DNA of 64,000 nt from Phytoamicus setariae (GTDB lineage Bacteria > Pseudomonadota > Alphaproteobacteria > Rhizobiales > Rhizobiaceae), in assembly GCF_016722925.1 (NCBI RefSeq), contig NZ_JAEQNC010000012.1:62001-126000 (forward strand). The letters are read 5' to 3'. Made by a program: the position numbers and the translations under genes. Below are positions 54,636 through 63,826 of this stretch, in pieces (positions within the stretch are counted from its first letter, which is position 1; every line of letters begins with the position of its first letter). The notes under the pieces were generated by a model that saw only the letters and a list, made by a program, of their open reading frames with translations, ran no database searches and was not told the DNA's origin.

Positions 54636-55259
54636 CAGCATTCCCCACTTCACAATATTCAGAGACGGCCAAATGGCCAAGAAAATGGAGATTGCCGCAC
54701 CATCTGGATGATGTCCTCCAGAGGAGAGAAGCGTTTCAAACCTCCTTCACGGAAGCGACTGCCGAACAATGCTAGGTTCACCTCGCCACGACTGTCGATA
54801 CCCATGCGCGCACCCGGTTCCGATCGTGGATAATCGCTGGTTGCCCTGCCTATGCCAACCTCATGCCCCAGTCCGGGGAGCCAGATGAACAGTGGATCGA
54901 TCGCAGCTTCAAGCTTAAAAAAACTAAAGAAATTCATTTGATGCATAAAATAGTCAACACACAGGAATTACAAGCGGCCAAGCCGGCGTGAGCAGAGTTT
55001 TCGGTATAAATTTTTGCGCTTGCCACGACATCGCCTGTCGTGACATCGGCTGCCGGGAAAGGCGAAAACGTCTTGTCGCGCTGCCTGCCGCATCCGACGC
55101 TCGGGCCTGCACTGTGGATTCGACACTCCGAGTCTGATGGCTTGAGGCGGGGAACGCCGCCCTCTTCACAAATTTCAATAGCGGCCAGGACATCCCCTTT
55201 CCAATGGCTATCGCCAAGTCTATGACGATGCCCAGCACGAACAACCACAAGGTACGGGA
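54636..55259. other. Divergent intergenic region between peptidase genes
   Basis: Region of 624 bases with no gene I would defend. A minus-strand open frame of 95 codons (54659-54946) has no recognisable similarity and no clear ribosome site. A stem-loop CACGACA/TGTCGTG lies at 55024-55042. The promoters of both divergent units should lie here. Confidence 0.4.
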
Positions 55260-56768
55260 ATGTCAATCTCAATCAATTTTCTCACCGGTTCCGACGCTGT
55301 CGCACCAGCTCAATCCCCTGTTATCGTGGTCTTGCGCCTGGATGGCGGTTTCGGAAAGCATGCGACGGCGCTCAATGAAAATACCGGCGGGATGCTCGAC
55401 CGCGCATGCGCCAGCCCTCGCTGCAAGGGCGAATCGGGCGAGATCATCGATCTGCTGGCGCCTGTCGGTGTATCGGCCCGCCGCATCATCATTCTCGATC
55501 TGGGACCAAAGTCGAAGATCACGGCTCTTTCAGCCATGAAGGCTGGTGCCGAACTCGCCAAAAGACTGGAGGTCGAGGCCGAGACAGCGGCGACCCTATT
55601 GGCTGATCCGGTGTCCGATGCCGCACTTCCGTCCAGCGAGGTCATCGCCCGCCTGCTGTTGGGGATGCGGCTGCGCAATTACCGCTTCGCTCTCATGCCC
55701 AAGCAGGATACTTCACATGATATCGCCCTGACCCTCGTCGCCAACGACGGGGACAGGGCGGCCATCGACAGGCTTTCCGCCGTTGCCGAAGGTGTCAGCC
55801 TGGCCCGCACCCTCGTGAACTATCCCGCCAGTCACCTGCACCCCGACAATTTCGGCGACCATTTGGCCCCCCTTCGCGAGGCTGGAATCTCGGTTGAAGA
55901 ATATTGCTCCCCTGATCTCGAACGACTCGGTATGGGCGCGATCCTGGCTGTCGGCAACGGCTCCGACCGAAAACCGCGCCTGTTTACGCTTGAGTACAAG
56001 GGCGAAGGCGCGAGCGGCAAGCCGCTGGCTCTGGTCGGCAAGGGCATGTGTTTCGATGCCGGCGGCTTGTGCATCAAGACTGGCCCGCAGATGTTCACCA
56101 TGAAGGGAGACATGGGCGGCGCGGCGGCCGTGATCGGCACAATGCTTGCTCTTGCACGCCAGAAGACGCCTATCCATGTGGTGGGCGTGTTGGCCGTGGC
56201 CGAAAACATGCTGTCCGGCAGCTCCTACAAGCCGGGCGACATCGTCACGACCATGTCGGGCCGGACGGTGGAGGTGTACGACACCGACTGCGAAGGCAGA
56301 ATGGTGCTGTCGGATGCGCTCCACTACACAGCGACCCGCTTCGATCCTTGCGCGATCGTCGATCTGGCCACGCTGACATATTCCGTGATGCGCGGTCTCG
56401 GCCATGCCTTCGCCGGTCTCTTTGCTACCCATGACGAGCTGGCGACAGCGCTTCTGGCAGCCGGTGAAAAGACCGGCGAGCGTTTCTGGCGCCTGCCGCT
56501 TGATCCGGCCTATGACGACGGTCTCCGCTCGCAAGTTGCTGATCTGCGCCAGCACTCGCACGATCTTGAGGATGGCGATGCGCTATTCGCCGCAGCCTTC
56601 CTGAAAAATTTCGCCGAGGGCCGTCCGTGGGTCCATCTCGACATCGCCGGCAAGGAACTGATCGGCGAGGATCGGCTGCTGGCGCGGTCGGGTGGCGCCG
56701 GCTTCGGCGTCCAGATTCTGGAGGAATGGATAACCAGCAACAGCGCAAGCCTTCAAAAGCTCAGCTGA
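55260..56768 (+). CDS. M17 leucyl aminopeptidase-family metallopeptidase
   Basis: 502 residues. The C-terminal catalytic domain keeps the metal ligands: Lys261 and Asp266 in GKGMCFDAGG, Asp284 in MKGDMGGAAA, and Asp343 and Glu345 in DTDCEGRM, with the bicarbonate/transition-state Arg347. The family signature NTDAEGRL is altered at two places (Asn to Asp, Ala to Cys), which suggests shifted specificity. It removes N-terminal residues from peptides in the cytoplasm. It is divergent from the peptide import operon, which supports a shared role. Confidence 0.92.
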   Translation: MSISINFLTGSDAVAPAQSPVIVVLRLDGGFGKHATALNENTGGMLDRACASPRCKGESGEIIDLLAPVGVSARRIIILDLGPKSKITALSAMKAGAELAKRLEVEAETAATLLADPVSDAALPSSEVIARLLLGMRLRNYRFALMPKQDTSHDIALTLVANDGDRAAIDRLSAVAEGVSLARTLVNYPASHLHPDNFGDHLAPLREAGISVEEYCSPDLERLGMGAILAVGNGSDRKPRLFTLEYKGEGASGKPLALVGKGMCFDAGGLCIKTGPQMFTMKGDMGGAAAVIGTMLALARQKTPIHVVGVLAVAENMLSGSSYKPGDIVTTMSGRTVEVYDTDCEGRMVLSDALHYTATRFDPCAIVDLATLTYSVMRGLGHAFAGLFATHDELATALLAAGEKTGERFWRLPLDPAYDDGLRSQVADLRQHSHDLEDGDALFAAAFLKNFAEGRPWVHLDIAGKELIGEDRLLARSGGAGFGVQILEEWITSNSASLQKLS

Positions 56769-56804
56769 TCGGGCCAGCCACCAACCGAAACGCGGACGTT
56801 TAAC

Positions 56805-56831
56805 CGGGCGATTCTGACTGAATCGTCCGGG
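56805..56831 (+). terminator. Terminator-like hairpin after the M17 gene
   Basis: CCGGGCGATTC pairs with GAATCGTCCGG (one G-T pair) around loop TGACT, 36 bases past the stop codon, followed by GATTT. Confidence 0.5.
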
Positions 56832-56894
56832 ATTTGCGATGGCGAAGGCTTGTGGCGTTGTCACGTAAACCTGCTGTCAGTGAGTGGTGTGTAG

Positions 56895-57699
56895 GGTGAT
56901 CTCAGGTTAACTGGACCAAGTACACCATCGGCATGGTGTTTTGATCAGGCGGCAGTTGCGGTGACGGCTTTCCAATGTGCCATCGCTGTAATGCGATGCA
57001 GATGAATGGCGAGGGCTGAGTGTTTGGGGCGTGCGGGGACGAATAGATTCTGACCGCGGAGAAGACGCTGACGAAACGTTGCAGCGCGCGCGGCGAGGGG
57101 AACCGCTGCATCACTCGCTCTCGTTTCCGCAGAGGAAGATGAGAATTCTCGGCGCGGTTGTTCAGCCCCTTATGTGATCGATGCTCAACCGTGATCAATG
57201 ATCTGACGCCGTGCGGCGCGGTAAGAGCGAAGTTTGTCGGTGACGATGCGCTTCGGCATGCATCCCTGTTTCTTCATCAGCCGGATCAGAAGGCGCTTCG
57301 CAGCCTTGGTGTTGCGGCGGGCCTGGACGATCTCGTCGAGAACGTAGCCGTCTTGATCAACGGCGCGCCAGAGCCAATGTTTCCGGCCACCGATCGTCAC
57401 GACCACCTCGTCCAGATGCCAGATGTCGCTCGGGCTTGGCGGCTTCCGACGCAAGCGACCGGCATAGTCCGGACCGAATTTCTTCGCCCAGCAACGGATC
57501 GCCTCATAGGAAACAACAATGCCGCGATCCAGCAGCATCTCCTCCACCAAACGCAGGCTCAGTGGAAATCGGAAATACAGCCAGACCGCATGGGCGATCA
57601 CAGCGGGTGGAAAACGATGGCGCTTGTAGCTGACAGGAGACCCGATCATGGCGTAGAGATAGCCGCAAATCTTTCAGCAGCAGTTAACCTGACATCGCC
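56895..57699 (-). mobile_element. IS6-family insertion element with terminal inverted repeats
   Basis: An element of about 805 bp. The ends are inverted repeats: GGTGATCTCAGGTTAACTG at 56895-56913 and its partner at 57681-57699, matching at 17 of 19 positions with 12 identical inner bases (TCAGGTTAACTG). It carries one transposase gene, which is frameshifted. The flanking 8 bases are not identical (GTGTGTAG and GTTTTGGC), so no intact target duplication remains. Insertion or a later deletion destroyed the hydroxypyruvate reductase gene next to it. Confidence 0.8.
56902..57649 (-). pseudogene. Frameshifted IS6-family transposase
   Basis: The frame from 57649 reads the N-terminal domain, WHLDEVVVTIGGRKHWLWRA (first Asp) and TDKLRSYRAARR (second Asp), then stops after 154 codons. 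A second frame (57198 to 56902) continues with VEHRSHKGLNNRAENSHLPL, which has the catalytic Glu. A second shift lies after FSAVR, since the expected tail appears in a different frame (ALQRWHIGKPSPQLPP). At least two frameshifts make the transposase inactive. Confidence 0.88.
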
Positions 57700-57735
57700 G
57701 TTTTGGCCAGAAAGCATTCGTGAGATCTTTCTGGC

Positions 57736-57954
57736 CTACACCGGGACCGGATCGGCACAGCTCGGAACGAAATCCGCTGGAAGTTTGCGTTTCTCGCCGA
57801 AACACAACAAGGCGTCATAAACCCTCGGCGCCTCGCAGCGCTCCGCTTGTGTCAGCGGCGTGTCGTTGCGGTTCAGCGTGACGTCGAAGCGGCTTTCGAG
57901 AAAGTGTTCGCCCCCATCCTGCCAACGCCGAGTCGCCAGGATGCGCGGTTTCAA
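57736..57954 (-). pseudogene. Hydroxypyruvate/glyoxylate reductase (D-isomer 2-hydroxyacid dehydrogenase), truncated
   Basis: The minus-strand frame starting at 57954 reads MKPRILATRRWQDGGEHFLE then SRFDVTLNRNDTPLTQAE and RVYDALL, the N-terminus of the glyoxylate/hydroxypyruvate reductase family. After about 45-50 codons the similarity ends (CFGEKRKL follows) and the IS6 element lies just beyond. The NAD-binding and catalytic domains are gone. It is the fifth structural gene of the serine-cycle operon; a functional copy must exist elsewhere if the cycle runs. Confidence 0.75.
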
Positions 57955-57975
57955 GTCATTCGCCCATTCGCTGGC

Positions 57976-58875
57976 TCAGGCCGCCTTGTTCATCAGCGAG
58001 AGCACCTCGGACACGGTCTCGCCGAACGACGATGGCGTTGGCACGATCGTTACGCCGGCATTCTTCAGAATCTCAACCTTTTCCTGTGCCGACTCGCCAA
58101 AGGCGGAGATGATCGCTCCGGCATGGCCCATGCGCCGGCCTTTGGGCGCCGAAAGACCGGCGATGTAGGCGATCAGCGGCTTCTTCATATGGTCGCGTGC
58201 CCAGAGCGCGGCTTCCGCCTCCTGCGGGCCACCGATTTCGCCGATCATCAGCACCGCATCGGTGCCCGGGTCCTGTTCGAAAAGTTCGAGCATGTCCTTG
58301 AAAGACGAACCGTTGATCGGATCGCCGCCAATGCCGACCGAGGTCGAGACGCCGATGCCGTATGATTTCATCTGGCTGGCGGCCTCATAGCCGAGGGTTC
58401 CCGACCGACCGACAATGCCGATCCGGCCCGGCAGGTAGATCGAGTCCGGCATGATGCCCATCAGAGCTTCGCCGGGCGTGATCATGCCCGCGCAGTTCGG
58501 GCCGATCAGGGTCATGCGCTCCTCGAAGCGATAGCGCCGCATGTAACGCTTGACCCTGATCATGTCCTGGGAGGGGATGCCGTCAGTGATGCACACGCAG
58601 AGGCGGATGCCGGCATCCGCCGCCTCCATGATCGAATCGGCCGCGAAGGGTGGCGGCACGAAGACAATCGACGCTTCGGCGCCGGTCTCCTGTACGGCAC
58701 CCTTGACGGTGTTGAACACCGGTAGTCCGAGATGGGTCCGGCCGCCTTTGCCTGGCGTCACACCGCCTACGACATTGGTGCCGTAGTGCCTCATCTCTTC
58801 GGCATGGAAGCTGCCGATCTTGCCGGTGAAACCCTGGACGATGATGCGCGTGTTCTTGTTGAGAAGAATGGACAT
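57976..58875 (-). CDS. mtkB: Malate-CoA ligase alpha subunit (malate thiokinase small subunit)
   Basis: 299 residues of the succinyl-CoA synthetase alpha family. CoA-binding N-terminus VQGFTGKIGSFHAEEM, GGVTPGKGG, IGPNCAGMITPGE and the phospho-His region GRRMGHAGAIIS. Placement with sgaA, mclA and mtkA identifies it as the small subunit of malate thiokinase rather than of the TCA-cycle enzyme. It joins malate and CoA to L-malyl-CoA using ATP. It follows mtkA by 12 bases. Confidence 0.9.
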   Translation of the reverse strand: MSILLNKNTRIIVQGFTGKIGSFHAEEMRHYGTNVVGGVTPGKGGRTHLGLPVFNTVKGAVQETGAEASIVFVPPPFAADSIMEAADAGIRLCVCITDGIPSQDMIRVKRYMRRYRFEERMTLIGPNCAGMITPGEALMGIMPDSIYLPGRIGIVGRSGTLGYEAASQMKSYGIGVSTSVGIGGDPINGSSFKDMLELFEQDPGTDAVLMIGEIGGPQEAEAALWARDHMKKPLIAYIAGLSAPKGRRMGHAGAIISAFGESAQEKVEILKNAGVTIVPTPSSFGETVSEVLSLMNKAA

Positions 58876-58887
58876 ATCGAAGGCTCC

Positions 58888-60072
58888 TCAGGCAGCTTGT
58901 TGTGTGGTGACCGAACGCCAGGCAGCGACGGCCTTGTCGGCAGCCTCGGCGAGTGTTTCGGCAATGATGATATCCTCGCCGGAATCGGCAAGGATGCGGC
59001 GGCCTTCCTCCATATTGGTGCCGGACAGCCGGACGACGAGCGGCACAGGCACGCCGACCTCGCGTAACGCCTTGATGATGCCCTCTGCCACCCAGTCGCA
59101 GCGATTGATGCCGGCGAAGATATTGACCAGGATCGTCTCGACGTTCTTGTCGCTCAACACGGCGCGGAAAGATTTCGCGACGCGTTCGGGCGAGGCCCCA
59201 CCGCCGATATCGAGAAAATTCGCCGGTTCACCGCCGGCGATCTTGATCATATCCATGGTCGCCATTGCCAACCCCGCACCGTTGATGATGCAGCCGATGC
59301 GGCCATCGAGCCCGACGTAGGAAAGGCCGCGATCGGATGCGAAGGTTTCACGCGGGTCTTCCTGGCTCTTGTCGCGCATTTCAGAAATATGCGGTCGGCG
59401 GAAGAGAGCGTTTTCGTCGAAGCTCATCTTGGCGTCGAGCGCCACGAGTCCGCCTTGACGGGTAACGGCCAGCGGATTGATCTCGAGCATCGAGGCGTCG
59501 TATTCGACGAAGGCGCGATAGCACCCAAGCAGCGTCTGGGTCGCTCGACCGATCAGCGCGTTATCGATACCGAGACCAAAGGCGATCTCGCGGGCCTGGA
59601 AATCCTGCATTCCGACGCCGGGATCGACCGTGGCGCGAATGATCGAGTCCGGCTCTGCCGCCGCGATCTCCTCGATCTCCATGCCGCCCGACGACGAGGC
59701 GACGATCATGATGCGTTCGGATTTGCGGTCGAGAACGAAGCCGAGATAAATCTCGCGCTCGATATCCATGGCTTCCTCAATATAGAGGCGGCTGACCAGT
59801 TTTCCCTGCGGCCCGGTCTGGTGGGTAATGAGCTTGCGGCCGAGCATACGCTCGGAGGCTTCGACGATCTGCTGGTCGGAGGTGCAAATCGCAATGCCGC
59901 CCGCCTTGCCCCGCGCGCCGGAATGGATCTGTGCCTTGACCACCCAGCGGTCGCCACCGATCTCGCTTGCGCGATAGGCCGCCTGTTCCGGGCTATAGGC
60001 AAGTCCGCCGCGCGGAATGTGGATCTGGTAGCGTGCGAGCAGTTCTTTGGTCTGGTATTCGTGTATGTCCAT
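58888..60072 (-). CDS. mtkA: Malate-CoA ligase beta subunit (malate thiokinase large subunit)
   Basis: 394 residues: an ATP-grasp protein starting [17 protein letters not shown], with [15 protein letters not shown] (nucleotide site), [20 protein letters not shown] and the C-terminal CoA-ligase part ([39 protein letters not shown]). Pairs with the alpha subunit to form malyl-CoA in the serine cycle. The residues and context favour malate thiokinase over succinyl-CoA synthetase. The gap to mclA is 17 bases. Confidence 0.9.
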   Translation of the reverse strand: MDIHEYQTKELLARYQIHIPRGGLAYSPEQAAYRASEIGGDRWVVKAQIHSGARGKAGGIAICTSDQQIVEASERMLGRKLITHQTGPQGKLVSRLYIEEAMDIEREIYLGFVLDRKSERIMIVASSSGGMEIEEIAAAEPDSIIRATVDPGVGMQDFQAREIAFGLGIDNALIGRATQTLLGCYRAFVEYDASMLEINPLAVTRQGGLVALDAKMSFDENALFRRPHISEMRDKSQEDPRETFASDRGLSYVGLDGRIGCIINGAGLAMATMDMIKIAGGEPANFLDIGGGASPERVAKSFRAVLSDKNVETILVNIFAGINRCDWVAEGIIKALREVGVPVPLVVRLSGTNMEEGRRILADSGEDIIIAETLAEAADKAVAAWRSVTTQQAA

Positions 60073-60089
60073 GGTCGGGCTCCTGTCGT

Positions 60090-61034
60090 TCAGCGGCCGC
60101 CTGTGGCGATGGCGTCATGTGTTGCAAGCACGTTGCGTGCCATGCGTTCGGAAGCTGCGTCGATCATCTTACCGTCGAGCGAGGCGGCACCCCTGCCCTG
60201 GCTTTCCGCGACCTTCAGCGCGTCGATGATACGGCGGGCGCGATCGACTTCCTTCTCGGGCGGCGAGAAGATCTCGTTGGCGAGCGCGATCTGGCTCGGA
60301 TGGATGGCCCACTTGCCCTCGATGCCGAGTGCGGCGGCACGGCGGGCGGCAGCCCTGTAACCATCCGGATCGGAGAAGTCGCCAAACGGCCCGTCGATGG
60401 CGCGCAGGCCATAGGCGCGGCAGGCGACCGTCATGCGCGACAGGCCGAAATGCCATTGGTCGCCGGGATAGTCCGGGTTGAGCCCGCCGATATTGACGGT
60501 GCGCGCCTTGAGGCTCGCGGCATAGTCGGCGACGCCGAAATGCATGGCTTCCAGCCGGCCACCGAACGACGCGATGGCTTCAACATTGGCCATGCCGAGC
60601 GCGGTCTCGATCAGTGCCTCGAGGCCGACGTGGGTTTTGTAGCCCTTGGCGATCTCGATCTGGTTGACCATGGCCTCAACCATGTAGAGGTCGGCCGGCA
60701 CGCCGACCTTCGGCACCAAGAGCGTGTCGATCCGGTCACCGGCCTGTTCCATGAGGTCAACGACGTCGCGATACATGTAGTGGGTATCGAGACCGTTGAT
60801 GCGCACCGAAATCGTCTTGCCGCGGGCGCGCCAGTCGATCTGGTTCAGCGCAGCGACGATGTTGGCACGGGCACGCTCCTTGTCCGGCGGTGCTACGGCA
60901 TCCTCGATATCGAGAAAGATATAGTCAGCATCCGAATTGGCGGCTTTCTCGATCATGTCCGGGTTGGAGCCCGGAACGGCGAGTTCGCTGCGCTGCAGCC
61001 GGAGCCGGCGGAGATGGTTGATTGTATGGCTCAT
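60090..61034 (-). CDS. mclA: L-malyl-CoA/beta-methylmalyl-CoA lyase
   Basis: 314 residues of the HpcH/HpaI-CitE family. [40 protein letters not shown] with the metal Asp/Glu, [18 protein letters not shown]-type region, [15 protein letters not shown] and [17 protein letters not shown] match the malyl-CoA lyases of methylotrophs. It cleaves malyl-CoA to glyoxylate and acetyl-CoA. It lies between sgaA and mtkA in the operon, which links glyoxylate release to serine formation. Confidence 0.93.
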   Translation of the reverse strand: MSHTINHLRRLRLQRSELAVPGSNPDMIEKAANSDADYIFLDIEDAVAPPDKERARANIVAALNQIDWRARGKTISVRINGLDTHYMYRDVVDLMEQAGDRIDTLLVPKVGVPADLYMVEAMVNQIEIAKGYKTHVGLEALIETALGMANVEAIASFGGRLEAMHFGVADYAASLKARTVNIGGLNPDYPGDQWHFGLSRMTVACRAYGLRAIDGPFGDFSDPDGYRAAARRAAALGIEGKWAIHPSQIALANEIFSPPEKEVDRARRIIDALKVAESQGRGAASLDGKMIDAASERMARNVLATHDAIATGGR

Positions 61035-61057
61035 ATATTCCTCCCCATTCAGTCTTT

Positions 61058-62248
61058 TCAGGCGGCCCTGGCGGTCGTTGCGGTGGCGGCAGCGCGGAAC
61101 TGGTTGATCGCAGCCCCCACGCCCGAGCCCGCTTCGATCTTCACGCCGCAGTCAAGCAGCGTGAGCTCGGCGGCCCCGAGCGCGCCGAGAACCATCCCCT
61201 CGTTCAGCGAACCGAGATGGCCGATGCGGAACACCTTGCCGGCCACCTTGCTCAGCCCGCTGCCGAGCGAGGTATTGTAGGCGCGGTAGGCGTGCTGGAT
61301 GACTTCGACGCCATCGATACCCTCAGGCAGGCGGATCGCGGACACGGTGTCGGAGTGCCACTTCGGTTCGGTCGCGCAGAGTTTCAGGCCCCAGGCGGTG
61401 ACCGCCGCGCGGACGCCGTTCGCGAGATGATGGTGACGGGCGAAGATGTTCTCGAGTCCTTCCTCGAAGATCAGCTCCAGCGAGGCACGCAGGCCGCGCA
61501 GCAACTGCGTCGGCGGCGTATAGGGGAAATAGCCTATGTCGTTGGTCTTGATCATGTCCTCGAAAGAGAAGTAGCAACGAATGTGACGCCCGGTCTTGGA
61601 AGCCTCCAGCGCCTTCTGGCTCACCGAGAGGAAGCCCAGGCCCGCGGGAAGCATGAAGCCCTTCTGCGAACCGGAGACGGCGCAATCGACGCCCCATTCG
61701 TCCTGGCGGAAATCGATCGAGCCGATCGAGGAAACGCCATCGACGAAGAGCAGCGCCGGATGGCCGGCAGCATCGAGCGCCCGGCGAACGGCCGCCACGT
61801 CGGAGGTCACCCCCGTCGCCGTCTCGTTCTGCGTTACGAAGACAGCCTTGATCCGATGCGCCTTGTCGGCGGCCAGCTTTTCGGCATAAAGCTCCACCGG
61901 CACACCGGTGCCCCATTCCATGTCGAGGCAATCGACCTTAAATCCGAGGCGCTCGGCCATATCGACCCAGAGATGCGAGAACTGCCCGAAGCGGCTCATC
62001 AGCACGTTATCGCCGGGCGACAGCACGTTGGTCATCGCAGCTTCCCAGGCGCCTGTGCCGGACGACGGGTAGATGAAAACACGACCGGTCTCGTTCTTGA
62101 ATACCTTCTTCAGATCGGCAAAGAGCGGCAGGGTGAGTTCAGGAAAACGCGCCGAGCGCATATCCTCCATCGATAGGTTCATCGCCTGGCGAACCTCTTC
62201 AGGAATGTTGGTGGGGCCGGGAATGAAAAGATGGACGTAGCCTGACAT
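61058..62248 (-). CDS. sgaA: Serine-glyoxylate aminotransferase
   Basis: 396 residues from the ATG at 62248, after GGAGGAACC. The family start GYVHLFIPGPTNIPEEVRQA, FVTQNETATGVTSDV, VDGVSSIGSIDFRQDEWG and the PLP Lys in VSGSQKGFMLPAGL are clear, with RIGHLGSLNEGMVLGAL near the C-terminus. It transfers the amino group of serine to glyoxylate to give glycine and hydroxypyruvate. It is the first structural gene of the operon, directly downstream of the LuxR-type regulator. Confidence 0.93.
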   Translation of the reverse strand: MSGYVHLFIPGPTNIPEEVRQAMNLSMEDMRSARFPELTLPLFADLKKVFKNETGRVFIYPSSGTGAWEAAMTNVLSPGDNVLMSRFGQFSHLWVDMAERLGFKVDCLDMEWGTGVPVELYAEKLAADKAHRIKAVFVTQNETATGVTSDVAAVRRALDAAGHPALLFVDGVSSIGSIDFRQDEWGVDCAVSGSQKGFMLPAGLGFLSVSQKALEASKTGRHIRCYFSFEDMIKTNDIGYFPYTPPTQLLRGLRASLELIFEEGLENIFARHHHLANGVRAAVTAWGLKLCATEPKWHSDTVSAIRLPEGIDGVEVIQHAYRAYNTSLGSGLSKVAGKVFRIGHLGSLNEGMVLGALGAAELTLLDCGVKIEAGSGVGAAINQFRAAATATTARAA

Positions 62249-62432
62249 GGTTCCTCCGAATGCTTTGTCCGTTTCCGGACCTTTTCCTCGGAAGCCAAGC
62301 TGCCTTTCGGGCCATCTTCGCACAACACTCGATCAGGCAGAAAAGCGATGCCGGATGGGTAGGATCAAAAGGTCGCAGCGGGTGGGAAAAACTGGCGGCG
62401 GCTAGGATCGACCTACCCGAACGGGCGGCTCG

Positions 62433-63074
62433 TCAGTCCTGCTTGCGCCGCCGCTCCCTGGTGTAGAGCGCGACAGCCATGGCACGGTTCCGTACCTCGA
62501 GCTTGTCGTAAAGATTCTTGAGGTGGTATTTCACAGTGTTTTCGGAAATACCGGTGCGCACGGCGACCTGGGTGTTGCTCCAGCCGTCGGCAAGCATGCC
62601 CAGAAGCTCGGTTTCGCGGGACGTGAGCTGCGAGAAGGGTGTGCACGAGATTTTGGAGAGCACTGTGTAGGGAATGCAGATGCGGCCCTTCATGACAGCC
62701 GTCAGCGTCGCGAACAGGATTTCCGGATCCTCGAACTGGTAGCACAGACCGTTGACGCCGAGCCGGATGGTTTCGGCAACGATCGCCGGATCGGGGGTAT
62801 CCGCAAACAGGACGATCTTCGGATCCAGACCTATCCGAGCGAGGTCGCCGAGCACATCTGGTGCCTCGGCGTCGACGAGCTGCCAGCTTAGCAAAACGCA
62901 ATCGACTTCCAGTTGCGGCAGCTTTTCGCACAACTCGGTCGATGAACGAGCCGTTTCAACGACCGAGAACTTAGCATTTTCGAGGAAAAGACCACGTAGC
63001 GCCGCCACGACCAGAGGATTGCGTTCGGCGATCAGAACGCGGCCGCCGGCATCTTGCGGTGTAGGTGTCGCCAT
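62433..63074 (-). CDS. LuxR/NarL-type regulator with a degenerate receiver domain
   Basis: 213 residues from the ATG at 63074 (MATPTPQDAGGR), behind AAGGCGC. The N-terminal CheY-like domain starts RVLIAERNPLVVAALRGLF, and the C-terminal GerE helix-turn-helix is LTSRETELLGMLADGWSNTQ followed by ISENTVKYHLKNLYDKL. The phospho-acceptor Asp expected in VDCVLLSWQL is Ser63, and the acidic pair at the N-terminus is reduced to AER. It therefore probably does not work as a phosphorylated response regulator. No histidine kinase is nearby. It is likely the local regulator of the serine-cycle operon. Confidence 0.85.
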   Translation of the reverse strand: MATPTPQDAGGRVLIAERNPLVVAALRGLFLENAKFSVVETARSSTELCEKLPQLEVDCVLLSWQLVDAEAPDVLGDLARIGLDPKIVLFADTPDPAIVAETIRLGVNGLCYQFEDPEILFATLTAVMKGRICIPYTVLSKISCTPFSQLTSRETELLGMLADGWSNTQVAVRTGISENTVKYHLKNLYDKLEVRNRAMAVALYTRERRRKQD

Positions 63075-63378
63075 GCGCCTTGTCCTCGTTGACGCTAATC
63101 GTCCCGACACTGCGGGTAGCAAACACTAACACTGCGATTTCCATTCATTCATCAGTAAACGACGCAACGTCAACCGGGAAACGACGTATTTTGCTCAAAA
63201 CAGTCGTGAAAGTGACGGACAAGCGCGCATGTCGGATGAATTTCAACCCGGAAACCGGTTTGCGGGCCGCCCATGCGGTCGTACTGTTGTTGCATGCTCA
63301 GTCCGGCCGCTTCCCGTTTTTCCCGGAAGCTCCCGGTTTCGAGCAAACGCTCTTCGCATCGAGACGAAGATCGTGGCC

Positions 63379-63660
63379 GACCCTAGCAACGACCATTTCG
63401 TCCAGATGCCATTTGTCGGCAAAACTTCCCCTGGATCGACGTCGGATGGCACGGGCAGATTCCCGGCCGAACTTGGCAGCCCATTCCGCGACTGTCTGGA
63501 ACGAAACTTCAATGCCGCGCTCAGCCAGCAGATCTTCAACATGACGCAGGCTCAGCGGAGAGCGAAAATAGAGCCACACCGCATGCGCTATGATCTCGGC
63601 GGGAAAACGATGACGCTTGTAACGGGGCGTCGTGACATCGGTCGGCGGGTTCGGGCTCAT
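63379..63660 (-). pseudogene. IS6-family transposase N-terminal fragment
   Basis: From the ATG at 63660 the frame reads MSPNPPTDVTTPRYKRHRFP, then AEIIAHAVWLYFRSPLSLRH, SFQTVAEWAAKFGRESARA and FADKWHLDEMVV, after which similarity is lost near 63379 while the frame runs on to 63298. The second Asp and the Glu of the catalytic triad are absent. This is the fourth IS6 piece in the window and flanks the serine-cycle operon on the side opposite to the element at 56895. Confidence 0.8.
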
Positions 63661-63826
63661 GCCCATAAATACCGCCGCAAATGTTAAGGCGACGCTACCG
63701 CTAAATGCTGCAGGGAGTCGCGATGGAACCTGCCAAACAACTAGGAGATTGAAAGGTTCCATCACGATGTCTGTCAAATTTCATAGATGCTAATATGGAA
63801 GCAGACCCAACTGTGAGGAGTGTACC

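Noticed and set aside
54659-54946. A 95-codon minus-strand frame upstream of the S33 hydrolase
   Set aside because: No recognisable similarity, no good ribosome site and unusual composition. Kept only as part of the intergenic description.
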